The notes under the pieces: generated by a model
Seen by the model: the letters and a program-made list of their open reading frames with translations, nothing else
Told to the model about the DNA's origin: nothing
The model's database searches: none
Part shown: positions 30,520-41,164 of the stretch, piece by piece
Position numbering within the stretch: position 1 is the stretch's first letter
Layout of the letters: every line of letters begins with the position of its first letter
Program-made: the position numbers and the translations under genes
Assembly (NCBI RefSeq): GCF_014334135.1
Contig: NZ_CP060497.1
Coordinates: 372,001-436,000 of the forward strand
Length of the DNA stretch: 64,000 nt
From: Olivibacter sp. SDN3
GTDB lineage: Bacteria; Bacteroidota; Bacteroidia; Sphingobacteriales; Sphingobacteriaceae
Reading direction: 5' to 3'

Positions 30520-32076
30520 TTAATCGACATCCCACCATACACGAGTCGCCGCGTTATCTGGCCCGCCTAACAATCGCCTTCCTTCCTCCAGAGCTTCGCC
30601 ATTCGTTGAAGCTTCTACAGAAGAATAAGGCAGCCGGTTAATAAACGTTCCCACAGGCAAATCTCCGTTGTCCGACTGCAATAAGGGATACATTTCCGGA
30701 TAACCTGTGCGACGAAACTCCGCCCAAGCCTCCACACCATCAGGGAATAACGCTATCCATTTCTGTGTGGCAATCTGCGCACGCTGTGTAGATTCCGTGT
30801 TTGTCCAACGTATCGGCGTATTGGCCACTGCTGGAGAATTCGCTTCGTCTTCCGGTGGAATCGGTAAGGCATCGCTCCGGATATACGTTTGGATAGTCTC
30901 CTCGTCAGTCACGCCCCATTGTTGCAGACTCAATGCAACACCTTCTTCATAATATTCCTGCGCTGTCCCTCCTCCCATATTCCAACCATTTAATGCACCT
31001 TCAGCACGTAGAAAATAAGCTTCCGCCGCGGCCATTACTTCCTGCCTAGCTTCCAGGTGAGCCACCCAAGCAGTTCCTTCGGTATTCCGCTCTACCCACT
31101 TGGCACCGATATTCGACGTTTGATTCGGTCGGTTTCCCGGGGAATTAATAGCGGTTGCCGAAGAACCATTTCTTAAACCTTTAAATTCTCGCGTTGCTAC
31201 CGCTGGCTGGAAATATATTGCTAAACGGGGATCTTGATAACCTTTCAAGTAAGATGCTACCGTTGAGCTCATACTAAATTCATTATTGGCAGCATTAAAC
31301 GCCAGTCCATTTCCATCATCACCATTCAATGAGCGCGCTATGCTCGCGTTTTCTTCATTGCTCATCATTACACCGCTTGCTACCGCTGCCTCAGCTTCTT
31401 GCTGGGCCCTCCCTGGATCTACCTTAGAAATACGCATAGCCATTCTTAACCGGAGGGTATTGGCAAAACTTATCCACTTCGCCACATCTCCTCCATATAG
31501 GAGATCTTGATTACCAAAAACGTTACTTACATCTCCGTTTTTTAGGTTAACAACTGCCGAGTCCAATCGTTTAAACAGATCGTCGTAAATAGCCTCCTGC
31601 GGATCATAGGGAATACTGCTTTCTGCTGTACCAGCGTTAAAATAAGGGACCGGACCAAATTGATCGGTATAGCGGTGAAAAGCATATGCCATCATAATAT
31701 TGGCTAATGCATGTTCTCCGGAAGAAGCTTCAGTGTTATCAAAAATCGCCTGTAACTGCGGAACGGTCATCACGTAAGTCACAATACCGGGTCGCGACAG
31801 CCAGGTATCGTTCAACGCATAACGATCGGTAGTAAAGCTTGTTGTTGTCAGCGCATAATATTGCGCATATAAGTCAGGCATTAAAATCGATATGGTTTGA
31901 TAGTAAGGCCTATTAATAGTTGATGCTGATTGCGCCTGGGAGAACATGAATGGCAGTTCCCGGGCACCAGCCTCTGTCAACTTTGATGGGTTGGTATTAA
32001 TTTCTTCGAAATCACCGGTGCATGCTGCTGCCCATAACAAGCCTATCGACAATATATAGCTATAATAACGTTTCAT
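30520..32076 (-). CDS. SusD/RagB-family outer-membrane lipoprotein
   Basis: A 518-residue surface lipoprotein that caps the SusC transporter and binds the nutrient. The lipobox WAAAC puts the lipidated cysteine at 19. The opening TGDFEEINTNPSKLTEAG and an alpha-helical TPR-like body place it in the SusD-like group 2 family. It follows susC by 17 bases and precedes the hydrolase. With the LacI regulator and GH109-like enzyme it defines a polysaccharide-utilisation-type locus. The ligand cannot be read from the sequence. Confidence 0.92.
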   Translation of the reverse strand: MKRYYSYILSIGLLWAAACTGDFEEINTNPSKLTEAGARELPFMFSQAQSASTINRPYYQTISILMPDLYAQYYALTTTSFTTDRYALNDTWLSRPGIVTYVMTVPQLQAIFDNTEASSGEHALANIMMAYAFHRYTDQFGPVPYFNAGTAESSIPYDPQEAIYDDLFKRLDSAVVNLKNGDVSNVFGNQDLLYGGDVAKWISFANTLRLRMAMRISKVDPGRAQQEAEAAVASGVMMSNEENASIARSLNGDDGNGLAFNAANNEFSMSSTVASYLKGYQDPRLAIYFQPAVATREFKGLRNGSSATAINSPGNRPNQTSNIGAKWVERNTEGTAWVAHLEARQEVMAAAEAYFLRAEGALNGWNMGGGTAQEYYEEGVALSLQQWGVTDEETIQTYIRSDALPIPPEDEANSPAVANTPIRWTNTESTQRAQIATQKWIALFPDGVEAWAEFRRTGYPEMYPLLQSDNGDLPVGTFINRLPYSSVEASTNGEALEEGRRLLGGPDNAATRVWWDVD

Positions 32077-32093
32077 TTTCTTGAAATTTAAAT

Positions 32094-35000
32094 TTAGAAG
32101 GACAAGTTTATGTTAAAGCCAAAACTACGGGTAGCAGGTAATAGACCACTCTCTATACCTTGGAAATTACTTGTTCCAATCGCAACTTCCGGATCAACGG
32201 GTAAGGTACGTCTACCTATTCCAGGAATATCCAATTTTGATTTCCCACGATAAAAGAAGAACAAATTTCTTCCGGTAAGGGAGAACCGCGCTGTTTTTAT
32301 AGGACTGTTCTTGATTTGCAAGGTATATCCCAACGACAATTCCCGCAACCGGAAGTTTGTGGCATCATAGGCAAAGAACTCACCATAAGCATTTGTTCCT
32401 CCTTGCGAAACCTGTGTCCAAAATTGCTCAGCAGATATAGCGACGTCATTTTGGCTACCATCCGGCAATACACCGGGTAAAACCAGTCCACCATCTCTGT
32501 AAGGTACCGTATAATCTCCTAAGCCAAAATAACCCAGCATGGCATCGGTACCAGAAATAACAGTTCCCCCCACTCGCCCATCTATCATAAAGGAAAAATT
32601 AAAGTTTTTATAGTCGATCTGGTTTAACCAACTTAGGGTATAATCTGGGTTAAAATTACCGATCTGCTGCAATTGCTGCACTACTGGAAGTCCTGCATCA
32701 TTGATCTGATATTGCCCTGCCGGATCCTGTGCCCATTTAAAGCCATAGATATCGCCATAAGCACCTCCTGGCCGGATTAACAGACTACCAAAATTAGCCG
32801 AAGGAGATAAACTTGCCTGTTCTACACCGGGCAATAAAGACAATACCTTATTACGGTTCAATGCGAAGTTCACGGTGCTATTCCAACTAAGTTCTTCCTT
32901 CCTAATTGGGTTTCCGGTAAGCATAACTTCCATTCCTTTATTTTCAATATCCCCTACATTAACGTATTGGTTATTATAACCGGATGGCTGGGGTAATCCA
33001 ATAAAGATAAGTTGATTCACCGTATTTGTTTTATATAGGGATGCATCGACACCTAAGCGCCCTTCAAAAAATCGCCATTCGGTACCCACCTCCCAGGCTT
33101 TGGTACGTTCGGGCTTTAAATTATCGATGTACTTAATCTGATCCCGTGCAACAAAACCTTCCCCAGCACCCTGGCTATAGGTATACGTCTGCTGCAGCAA
33201 ATAGGGGTCGGCATCGTTACCCACCTGTGTATAAGCGCCCCTTACTTTCGCATAATTAATCCATGAAGGCAAACTAAGCATCTCGGAAAGCAATCCCGAA
33301 AGTCCAAAAGAAGGATAAAAATAGCTATGTGGTGCCGGAAGGGTAGACGACCAATCGTTCCGTGCGGTTACGTCTAAAAATAATAATTGTCTATAATTTA
33401 ATTCAGCACTTCCATAAACAGACTGTATTTCTTTTCTGGCCACAATATTTGCAAAAGTTGGCGTACTGGCGAAATTAAGGTCAAACATATTCGGGATGCG
33501 CAAACCATTGGCCAAAGATTGTGTATTGTAACCGCTGTTATTAAGCAATGCCGCTCCAACATTATAATTAATGCCGAAATTGCTGCCTATGTCGTTGGTA
33601 CCTGATAGCAAGAAGTCTATATTACGCTCCCAACGATTTACATGGTTTTCCTGATAACGGCCACCGGCTAAGGTCGGGATTGGCAAAGTACCTTCATGAA
33701 AGGCTCCGGTAATCTTATCGTCATATCGGTCCAGACTATAACGGCCCTGAGCAAACAACCAATCCGTGATTTGATATTTTACGCTACCCACTAACATCAC
33801 CCGGTTACGTTCTTCATTAAGTGACATCCGATACACATCCCAATAGGGGTTTTGGAAGAAAGAACTATTTGTCCAATAATTCGGCAAGGGTTGTGCTGTT
33901 TCCGGGTTAACCGTCTCAAAGTCCCTTAATTCATCGGCAGACATATCCCTTGGCATAATTAGGGCCTCATTGGTTACGCCATTATCGCCTAATCTCGGTT
34001 TATTTTTTGTTTTTTGATTGACATACGTAATTTTGAGATCCGTTGTCAGACCAGGAAGCACCTCATTATTTAGCCGAAGGTTGAGGGTATTACGATCCAT
34101 GCGGTTCGTCGGGACAATTCCACCAATGGCATTATTGGTATAGGAAGCATAACCTTGCATTTTTTCGGTTCCCCCGGAAATATTGATGGAATTATTGATC
34201 GTTGTACCTGTATTATAGAAACTGCGGACATTGTCCGGATGAGTTATAGTAGGCTGACCCCAACTTCCGGCGGCATCTTCACCAAATGTTCCTCCATTAC
34301 CCCGCCCATATACGTTTTGAAAATCCATCAAAAGAAAGGGCCGATCGCTTGTAATACCTCCACTATAATTCAGTCGAACAGCACCTTCTTTCCCTTTTTT
34401 AGTTGTGATCATTAAGGCGCCATTGGCCGCGCGGCTGCCGTACAAAGCGGCGGCTGCCGGGCCTTTCAATACGGTTATCGACTCCACGTCTTCCGGATTG
34501 ATGCTCGCGGCCCCATCACTCCCGGAATAGCCACTGCTCAAACTCTTTTGCTGGGTAGCTACCGTGTTAGCAGATCCACCTCCCCCTTGCTCAGTTGTCA
34601 TGGTATTATCAATAGGTACCCCGTCCACAACAATTAACGCATTATTATTCCCACTGATGGATCGGTTCCCTCTCAACACTACCCTTACAGCACCCCCCGG
34701 GCCACTGGCCGCCGGCGTCACGACCGCTCCGGCTACTTTACCATTCAGGCTGTTCATGACATTTCCTCCCGGATCTTTCACGTTGGTTAGATCGGTATTC
34801 CGCAGTTCCTGTGTTGCATAGGTTAGTGATTTTGTTTGCCGCTCTATTCCCAAAGCTGTAACCACAACTTCACTTAACTGTGCGGCATCTTCAGTTAATA
34901 TGACATCGATAACAGGATTATTTCCAACTAAAATTTCTTTGGCCTGATAACCTACAGAGGAAAAAATCAGGGTGGCGCCTTCTTTGACTTGCAGGTTATA

Positions 35001-35207
35001 GTGTCCATTGACATCTGTGGAGGCTCCTTCGTTACCGTCCTTCACTTGCACACTAACTCCCGGGATAGGCGTGTCATCTGTTTGACTCTTGACCCTTCCC
35101 GTAACTTGTCGGATTTCTTGACTGTAGGCAATTATTGGTAAATACTGTACTACAATAAGGAGCAAAATTTTTATACACTGTTTTCGAAAAGGTGATGTTC
35201 TTTTCAT
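32094..35207 (-). CDS. SusC/RagA-family TonB-linked outer-membrane transporter
   Basis: A 1037-residue TonB-dependent transporter, first gene of the amino-sugar operon. The start is placed at MKRTSPFRKQ (35207) because a signal peptide ending IIAYSQ follows directly; the frame opens 18 codons earlier. A carboxypeptidase-regulatory-like domain (about 33-105, TGRVKSQTDDTPIPGVSVQV) precedes the plug (LSEVVVTALGIERQTK, about 118-133; GSRAANGALMITTKKGK) and the 22-strand barrel, ending FGFNINLSF. Energised by TonB/ExbBD located elsewhere. Confidence 0.95.
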   Translation of the reverse strand: MKRTSPFRKQCIKILLLIVVQYLPIIAYSQEIRQVTGRVKSQTDDTPIPGVSVQVKDGNEGASTDVNGHYNLQVKEGATLIFSSVGYQAKEILVGNNPVIDVILTEDAAQLSEVVVTALGIERQTKSLTYATQELRNTDLTNVKDPGGNVMNSLNGKVAGAVVTPAASGPGGAVRVVLRGNRSISGNNNALIVVDGVPIDNTMTTEQGGGGSANTVATQQKSLSSGYSGSDGAASINPEDVESITVLKGPAAAALYGSRAANGALMITTKKGKEGAVRLNYSGGITSDRPFLLMDFQNVYGRGNGGTFGEDAAGSWGQPTITHPDNVRSFYNTGTTINNSINISGGTEKMQGYASYTNNAIGGIVPTNRMDRNTLNLRLNNEVLPGLTTDLKITYVNQKTKNKPRLGDNGVTNEALIMPRDMSADELRDFETVNPETAQPLPNYWTNSSFFQNPYWDVYRMSLNEERNRVMLVGSVKYQITDWLFAQGRYSLDRYDDKITGAFHEGTLPIPTLAGGRYQENHVNRWERNIDFLLSGTNDIGSNFGINYNVGAALLNNSGYNTQSLANGLRIPNMFDLNFASTPTFANIVARKEIQSVYGSAELNYRQLLFLDVTARNDWSSTLPAPHSYFYPSFGLSGLLSEMLSLPSWINYAKVRGAYTQVGNDADPYLLQQTYTYSQGAGEGFVARDQIKYIDNLKPERTKAWEVGTEWRFFEGRLGVDASLYKTNTVNQLIFIGLPQPSGYNNQYVNVGDIENKGMEVMLTGNPIRKEELSWNSTVNFALNRNKVLSLLPGVEQASLSPSANFGSLLIRPGGAYGDIYGFKWAQDPAGQYQINDAGLPVVQQLQQIGNFNPDYTLSWLNQIDYKNFNFSFMIDGRVGGTVISGTDAMLGYFGLGDYTVPYRDGGLVLPGVLPDGSQNDVAISAEQFWTQVSQGGTNAYGEFFAYDATNFRLRELSLGYTLQIKNSPIKTARFSLTGRNLFFFYRGKSKLDIPGIGRRTLPVDPEVAIGTSNFQGIESGLLPATRSFGFNINLSF

Positions 35208-35336
35208 AATTTCTCTTTTAGGATTGGTGTGATCAAGGACTAACCTCCTTGACATAGCCAAATCACCGAGAAATATGAATCAATAACAAAAAATCGAAAA
35301 AAAAACAGCGAGAACGTTACCGAAGAAACACCAACA

Positions 35337-36956
35337 CTATCGTTTTAATGTCTCTATAGCTCTAGTGAGCATCCGGTCGGCCTCATTTCTAATCCTAAAA
35401 AAGGCTTCTCCTCCAAAGAAAAAACGAGCAACTAACGCTTTCATATCAGCTTCGATTAATTTTTGCGCAACTGCTGTTTCTTTATCACTAACTTCAATAC
35501 CCCTATTTCGTGATAGCTCAACGAAATCACTATAGGTATTTCGCGGCAGTGTATAATGGTCCATGTAATGATCGATGGAAAAATCTGGTGGGGTGGTCAC
35601 CAAATTCGTGTATACATAATCGTTAATTATATTTTCTTTGATTACCTTTTTATAAAAACTATTGGCTCCCAGGCTATCAACGGGCACATAAATATCAGGC
35701 ATAATCCCTCCGCCTCCATAAATAGGCCGACCAGATGAAGTATGGTATAATGCTCCTCTAAATAGCGTCGTATCAATTGTATTCGTAGCTGTGTCTCTCG
35801 TCAGTTCTCCCGAACTATATCGTCTACTAATCTCATTAAAATAGCTTTCGACACCATCTTTGTATGATTTTTGTATACATCTCCCTGATGGCGTATAATA
35901 CCTAGCGATTGTTAGATTAACGGCAGACCCATCATCAAAATCAAATTGATCCTGTACCAGTCCTTTTCCGAAGGAACGTCTACCTAGCACAATACCACGG
36001 TCGAGATCTTGCACAGCACCTGCAACAATTTCACTTGCAGACGCCGACTTCTCGTCAATTAACACAACCAATTTTCCCTCACTAAAAATACCGTTCCCAT
36101 TAGAATAGTATTCTCGACGTGTTTCATTTGCTCCCTGTGTATACACCAGAAGTTCCTTTCCTTTAAAAAACTCACTGGCTAGAGCTGTAGCAGATCGGAG
36201 ATACCCCCCACCATTCTCCCGAAGATCAAGTATAAGCTTATCTACACCATACTGTTTCATTCTTTTTAAATTATCTCTGAAATCATTTGCAGTTTGCGCA
36301 CCAAAGCGTTTTATTTTGATATACGCAATCGCCGTATCAATAATATAAGCAGCATCGATACTGCTCACTACTATTTTGTCGCGGGTTACTTTAATTGGTT
36401 CTGGCAAATCTTCTCCCGTTCTATTAATCCAAAGATTTACCGTTGTACCTCTTTTTCCTCTGACTCTTGCAGCTACTTCCTGCTCTTTCATATACTCCCC
36501 AGCGATAGGTCTATCGTCTACACCGATTAACTTATCACCTATTTTTACGCCGGCTTTCTGCGCAGGCCCACCAGGTGTTACCGAAGTAATCATGAGGGTA
36601 TCTTGAAGTCTATAATATTCTACACCTATACCATCAAAACTCCCGTTCAGATCCTCTCCCATTGCTTTAGCCAAAGCGGGCGGCATATAAGTTGAATGTG
36701 GGTCTAAATTAGATAAGACTTCCTTAATTGCATAATCCTGCAAGGTATCTACACCAACTATATCTACGTATTTATCTTGAACAATTTGTATAAGACGCTG
36801 AAGTTTCCCGTTCCTATCGACCAAAACTGTAGGTAGTAGTGTATTACTTGTTCGGGCATTTTCATTCTCAAAACTTTGACCCAACAATAAACCCACAAAG
36901 AGTACCCCAGCATAAGTAGCGGCAGTAAGTAAATTTTTTTTAGTTTCAGGGCTCAT
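35337..36956 (-). CDS. S41 family C-terminal processing peptidase
   Basis: A 539-residue periplasmic/membrane-anchored serine protease of the CtpA/Tsp type. One N-terminal membrane segment (about 8-25) is followed by a PDZ domain (about 85-170, with GIGVEYYRLQD and GGPAQKAGVKIGDKLIGV) and the S41 catalytic domain, with Ser in KSASASEIVAGAV and the general-base Lys in SFGKGLVQ. These proteases trim or degrade periplasmic proteins. It is transcribed alone, 129 bases upstream of the susC start on the same strand. Confidence 0.93.
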   Translation of the reverse strand: MSPETKKNLLTAATYAGVLFVGLLLGQSFENENARTSNTLLPTVLVDRNGKLQRLIQIVQDKYVDIVGVDTLQDYAIKEVLSNLDPHSTYMPPALAKAMGEDLNGSFDGIGVEYYRLQDTLMITSVTPGGPAQKAGVKIGDKLIGVDDRPIAGEYMKEQEVAARVRGKRGTTVNLWINRTGEDLPEPIKVTRDKIVVSSIDAAYIIDTAIAYIKIKRFGAQTANDFRDNLKRMKQYGVDKLILDLRENGGGYLRSATALASEFFKGKELLVYTQGANETRREYYSNGNGIFSEGKLVVLIDEKSASASEIVAGAVQDLDRGIVLGRRSFGKGLVQDQFDFDDGSAVNLTIARYYTPSGRCIQKSYKDGVESYFNEISRRYSSGELTRDTATNTIDTTLFRGALYHTSSGRPIYGGGGIMPDIYVPVDSLGANSFYKKVIKENIINDYVYTNLVTTPPDFSIDHYMDHYTLPRNTYSDFVELSRNRGIEVSDKETAVAQKLIEADMKALVARFFFGGEAFFRIRNEADRMLTRAIETLKR

Positions 36957-37201
36957 AGCAAAACAGAGGTGCTAAGGTAATTATTATCACGCATATTATA
37001 GAGCAAAACAATCTATTTTATAATGCTCGAAACACCAATGGAAATTTGATTTTTAGAATTATCTTTACGTAGAAAATGTGCCGTCAAATAAATCTTCTAT
37101 ACACGGTACAATATATAAAACAGCATGACAATTAATTATGCTAACAATATAGCTAGAAAAAAGTTTACTTGACAAGTAAAGCGCAAAAATTTAGACACAA
37201 A

Positions 37202-37768
37202 ATGCATGAAATAGAACCTTTTTACCGATGGCGTGATGACTACATTGCTTCCGAAGATGAACTATCACCATTTTATGGAACTGAGTATAGTGAATTTGAA
37301 TTTGACAAACAGATATATAATTTCCTATTACACCCTCAATGGGATTACTTTGGGTCTACTACGCTCTATTTAAAAATATTATATGCAGATTATGATCATA
37401 ACTATGCGATCATTGAATTTATTGGCGAATGGAATGATGCCATTTACAATGACATTATGCTCCTCAAACGTGAGATACTAGAACCTATGATGTCGGCAGG
37501 AATCAATAAATTCATTTTAATAGGAGAGAACATTCTCAATTTTCATTCATCTGATGATTGTTACTACGAAGAATGGTTTCAAGAAATTGAAGATGGATGG
37601 ATTGCGGGTATTAATTTCAGGCAACACGTAATTGAAGAGTTTAAGAACTCCAATATTGATTATTTCATTAATTTTGGAGGTGCCTTAGACGAAGTGAGCT
37701 GGCGCAACCATAAACCCATACAAGTTTATCGCGCTGTGGAAGAACAGTTAACCAAGCGATTGTACTAG
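37202..37768 (+). CDS. Conserved Bacteroidota protein of unknown function
   Basis: A 188-residue acidic cytoplasmic protein rich in aromatic and acidic residues (EPFYRWRDDYIASEDELSPFYG near the start, shortened here to its two ends EPFYRWRDD and ELSPFYG). No signal or membrane segment. It looks like a compact alpha/beta domain (TLYLKILYADYDHNYAIIEF; KFILIGENILNFH). I believe similar proteins occur across Sphingobacteria, but no function is known to me. The ATG at 37202 is preferred over a TTG 33 bases earlier. Confidence 0.75.
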   Translation: MHEIEPFYRWRDDYIASEDELSPFYGTEYSEFEFDKQIYNFLLHPQWDYFGSTTLYLKILYADYDHNYAIIEFIGEWNDAIYNDIMLLKREILEPMMSAGINKFILIGENILNFHSSDDCYYEEWFQEIEDGWIAGINFRQHVIEEFKNSNIDYFINFGGALDEVSWRNHKPIQVYRAVEEQLTKRLY

Positions 37769-37980
37769 TTCGTTAGTAACAATGTAGCATAGCCTCTTGT
37801 ATTGCTCATCAAACCTGTATTTTAGTATTTATCTTCACTGAAGGTTCTTCGGCGCCTATCATAAATTCCCAACAAATAAGTTTAAGCCTTTTTATCAGTT
37901 GTTTGTATCTTTTGGTATGAAGCTTGTTGCACTTTAATAATAAGACAATACTAACTTAAATAAAGAAAAGCCAATGATCT

Positions 37981-38532
37981 ATGAATTCATCTCTTTATTT
38001 ATTTATCGCAGTATCGCTCTGCTACACAAAATTAACAGCGCAGGAGCATAGCAAACAAGTGGATACAGCTGCCTTGCCAGTTCCAAACGAGAAGGGTCAA
38101 TTATTCTATCTCCAGCGGGATCCTAATACCAATACTGTTGTTTACACGCTCAATAAAAAGAATGGTAAAATTGACGAAAGCAATCCAGTTAACGCCTATT
38201 GGATTCTCTACGAAGAGGATGGTGAACGGAAAAACCTTTCTTTTATCCAGAAAAAACTCGCCTATGGTATACAACATAAAAAACTTGCCAACGACGAATT
38301 TGAGATCAATCTGACATCTTGCAAAAAAGTACCTCTACGGCTCGCCTATTGCCCGGAGAGTGCACAATACGAGGCTTTCGCCTCTATAAATAACAAGCAG
38401 ACAATAATAGACAGGATATTTGTAAGGATCAATGGAGGTAGTTTATTCAAACCGAATATTGATTATATTGAATTAATTGGGCGTGAAAGCAAGTCCGGCA
38501 AAGGCGTTAAACATATCCTAGAAATGGACTAA
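37981..38532 (+). CDS. DUF4833 family secreted protein
   Basis: A 183-residue protein with a signal peptide ending LTAQ (about residue 21). The mature part has the DUF4833 features: FYLQRDPNTNTVVYTLN (about 42-58), PVNAYWILYEEDGE (about 69-82) and NGGSLFKPNIDYIELIG (about 151-167). Expected in the periplasm; the function is unknown in this family. It is monocistronic and convergent with the formylglycine-generating enzyme gene. Confidence 0.85.
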   Translation: MNSSLYLFIAVSLCYTKLTAQEHSKQVDTAALPVPNEKGQLFYLQRDPNTNTVVYTLNKKNGKIDESNPVNAYWILYEEDGERKNLSFIQKKLAYGIQHKKLANDEFEINLTSCKKVPLRLAYCPESAQYEAFASINNKQTIIDRIFVRINGGSLFKPNIDYIELIGRESKSGKGVKHILEMD

Positions 38533-38565
38533 CTTCCTATTTCATCAAGAAGATTCGTTTCGTCT

Positions 38566-39642
38566 TTACTCTGCCTCAGGCGCTTGATCACTCACACATC
38601 TAAAACCCAGGTTATTGCTGGCACTACTCACCTCGCCTTTGCCTCGGCTTCCGGCTTTGTAACGTTCGCAATACTGCTCATTACATAAAAAAGAACCCCC
38701 TCTCTGTACGCGCTTTACGAGCCCCGGCTCTGTAGGATCGTAACTATCGGAAGGTCCTTTGGGATTATCCTTCACCGAATTCTTATAGGTGTCTGGTCTA
38801 TAGTAATCTGAACACCATTCCCAAACGTTGCCATCCATATCGTACAGTCCAAAGGCATTTGCCGGAAACGATTTTACTGGTGCCGTTTCTTCAAAACCAT
38901 CTTCTCCTGTATTTTTAGTCGGAAAATTTCCTTGATATACATTAGCAACCCACTTACCGTCAGGTTTAAGGTCATTCCCCCAATAAAATGTCTGATCTTT
39001 TTTTCCAGCGCGTGCAGCATATTCCCACTCCGCCTCGGTTGGTAATCTTTTCCCCGCCCATTTAGCAAATGCTTCCGCATCTTCATAGCTAACATGCACT
39101 ACTGGGTCATTGTCCTCAATAGTACTTCCGGGACCTTTTGGATGTCTCCAAGAGGCGCCAGGCACATATTTCCACCACTGTAGGTGATTATTTAAGTTCA
39201 CCTGCTCTTCTGGCGGGCTAAATACTGCCGACCCCGGGACTAACAAGTCTCTTGAAACACCCGGAAAGTCCTCGGGATTTAATGCCCGTTCAGCTACAGT
39301 GATATATCCTGTAGCCTCCACAAATTTAGCAAACTGCGCATTGGTAACTTCATGCTCATCCATCCAAAAATCGCTTATAGTTACGTCATGTATAGGCTGA
39401 GCATCGGCAAATTCCGTTGATCCCATTCGGAAATCACCTCCTTTTATCAACACCATCTTTCCATCATCAGCACCTAAAAGAATTTCGTTTTGCACATTCT
39501 TCACGGCCGCTACACGCGAAGGCATTCCTTCAGACACGCACATGGCAACAGAATCCTGCTCATCAACCCTACGTTCGTTTCCCGTATTACATGCCGAGAG
39601 AAAAATGATGCTGATACATGCTATAGATTTATATTTTTTCAT
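38566..39642 (-). CDS. Formylglycine-generating enzyme, lipoprotein
   Basis: 358 residues. A lipobox LSAC gives a lipid-anchored Cys18, so it acts outside the cytoplasm. The FGE-sulfatase domain spans about 60-352, with GGDFRMGS near its start, LPTEAEWEYAARAG and NVWEWCSDYY. Both copper-binding/catalytic cysteines are present: Cys320 and Cys325 in GGSFLCNEQYCERY, same spacing as human SUMF1 Cys336/Cys341, followed by NNLGFRC. It should convert the sulfatase CAPTR cysteine to formylglycine. The upstream part of the open frame (to 39768) overlaps the YeiH-type gene, so the ATG at 39642 is chosen. Last gene of the sulfatase operon. Confidence 0.92.
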   Translation of the reverse strand: MKKYKSIACISIIFLSACNTGNERRVDEQDSVAMCVSEGMPSRVAAVKNVQNEILLGADDGKMVLIKGGDFRMGSTEFADAQPIHDVTISDFWMDEHEVTNAQFAKFVEATGYITVAERALNPEDFPGVSRDLLVPGSAVFSPPEEQVNLNNHLQWWKYVPGASWRHPKGPGSTIEDNDPVVHVSYEDAEAFAKWAGKRLPTEAEWEYAARAGKKDQTFYWGNDLKPDGKWVANVYQGNFPTKNTGEDGFEETAPVKSFPANAFGLYDMDGNVWEWCSDYYRPDTYKNSVKDNPKGPSDSYDPTEPGLVKRVQRGGSFLCNEQYCERYKAGSRGKGEVSSASNNLGFRCVSDQAPEAE

Positions 39643-39695
39643 ATTTACATTCAAGTTCTCAAATCTAAAGTTACTATTCCCCGCTAATCCTCCTC

Positions 39696-41012
39696 CTATC
39701 CAAAGAGTAAAAACGCAAGAATCAACGTAATAATAATATTGAATAACTGGGCTATAAGAAACACCCAAAAAGGACGTTTGCTGTTTTCTTTTATTAACTC
39801 CTTAAAATTTGTCTCCAATCCAATACTTGTAAAAGCCAGTGCAAACCAAAGACTTTGTATACTCTTTATGTCTCCTTTTACAGTCGCTATGGTGTCTTCG
39901 CTCAAAACAAAAGAGAATAATAAAGATGCTGCAATAAATCCCAGAACAAACTTAGGAAACCGCTCCCAAATAACACCTAAACCCGGTTTGGTACCCGGTT
40001 GCTGGCCAGCAGGGTGGTTAGTGTAAGTCCAATAAATTGAGATAGCCAGGGCGGCCACACCTAAAAGAACATTTTGTGAAAATTTTACAATAGTACTGAT
40101 TTTTAATGCAGTCTCTCCAACAAGCGAACCAGACGCAACCACTGCTCCTGACGTATCTATACTTCCTCCTAACCAAGCACCTGTCACCTCTTCAGAAAAA
40201 CCAAAATAACTAGCAATATAAGGCATACCGATCATCATTGGAACAGCCGTGATTAATACCATAGACACTACATACGACAATTTTTTTGAATCTCCCTGAA
40301 TGGCACCCGAGGTAGCAATAGCGGCTGAAACACCGCATATAGAAACAGCACTCGACAGCATCAAGCCCAGTTCTTCATCTATTTTAAATTTTTTGCACAG
40401 CCAAAAAGCAAAATACCATACGGATAAAACCACCACTAACGATTGTATAAGTCCCAAAGACCCAGCCTTTAAAATATCTGAAAAAATGACACTGGTACCC
40501 AACAGAACCAACCCGATCTTCACCAAAAGTTCCGCTGATAAGGACTCCTTTAACCAAACAGGTAATTTCACGGTATTTCCTATTAATAAACCTATACATA
40601 AGCTAAAGATTACCGCTTCTAGCCCCAACTCCTCCATACTGGCGTTTCCCGCAAACAGTAATGCAACCACTGTCAATATAAAAACAACAGGAAAGCCCTT
40701 TAGATATGGAGCCACTTTTCTTCCCGTTAGCAAAGCTCCAAAAATGAGTATGGCAAATGTAAATAGAAACTGTAACAATAATCGTTGTGAATTTTCCAAA
40801 GAAAATACAGCTAGTAAACCACTTAGATCAGACCATTTATACTGGGGAGCACTGATATGTAAGCCGGCAATTGCCGAAACGATGATAATAGCTCCCAAGA
40901 TGACTACGGTCCAGTCTTCTGTTAAATAATTCTTTTTAGGCAGATTCTGTAATTCTGCAGATAGGTCTTCTTCCGGAACTTCAAGTTCATTTACCACATT
41001 TTCTTGACGCAT
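39696..41012 (-). CDS. YeiH-type putative sulfate exporter (UPF0324)
   Basis: A 438-residue inner-membrane protein with about ten hydrophobic segments after a cytoplasmic N-terminus of roughly 35 residues (LTEDWTVVILGAIIIVSAIAG). It belongs to the 'conserved hypothetical 698' family annotated as putative sulfate exporters; conserved stretches include AVSICGVSAAIATSGAI (about 222-238) and GGSIDTSGAVVASGSLVG (about 284-301). Export of sulfate by this family is not firmly proven, but its position between a sulfatase and the sulfatase-activating enzyme supports a link to sulfur/sulfate handling. Confidence 0.88.
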   Translation of the reverse strand: MRQENVVNELEVPEEDLSAELQNLPKKNYLTEDWTVVILGAIIIVSAIAGLHISAPQYKWSDLSGLLAVFSLENSQRLLLQFLFTFAILIFGALLTGRKVAPYLKGFPVVFILTVVALLFAGNASMEELGLEAVIFSLCIGLLIGNTVKLPVWLKESLSAELLVKIGLVLLGTSVIFSDILKAGSLGLIQSLVVVLSVWYFAFWLCKKFKIDEELGLMLSSAVSICGVSAAIATSGAIQGDSKKLSYVVSMVLITAVPMMIGMPYIASYFGFSEEVTGAWLGGSIDTSGAVVASGSLVGETALKISTIVKFSQNVLLGVAALAISIYWTYTNHPAGQQPGTKPGLGVIWERFPKFVLGFIAASLLFSFVLSEDTIATVKGDIKSIQSLWFALAFTSIGLETNFKELIKENSKRPFWVFLIAQLFNIIITLILAFLLFG

Positions 41013-41164
41013 GTTTTAGTAGCTGATTAGTAAAAAATCAAAACTATTGATAATAAGTTAAAAGGAAAAAGGAAAAACGTAAAATTTCGCAGACATTAAC
41101 ACTTAAATACAGTAAGCAGGTCATCAAGTTTACAAAAACAAGCCCTGTGCCTTATCGGAAGATC

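Noticed and set aside
39643-39768. Longer N-terminus of the formylglycine-generating enzyme
   Set aside because: Overlaps the end of the YeiH-type gene and precedes a clear lipoprotein signal; the ATG at 39642 explains the protein fully.
40300-40929. 209-codon frame antisense to the YeiH-type gene
   Set aside because: Mirror of a strongly coding membrane protein; low-complexity Lys/Thr/Asn-rich translation with no motif.
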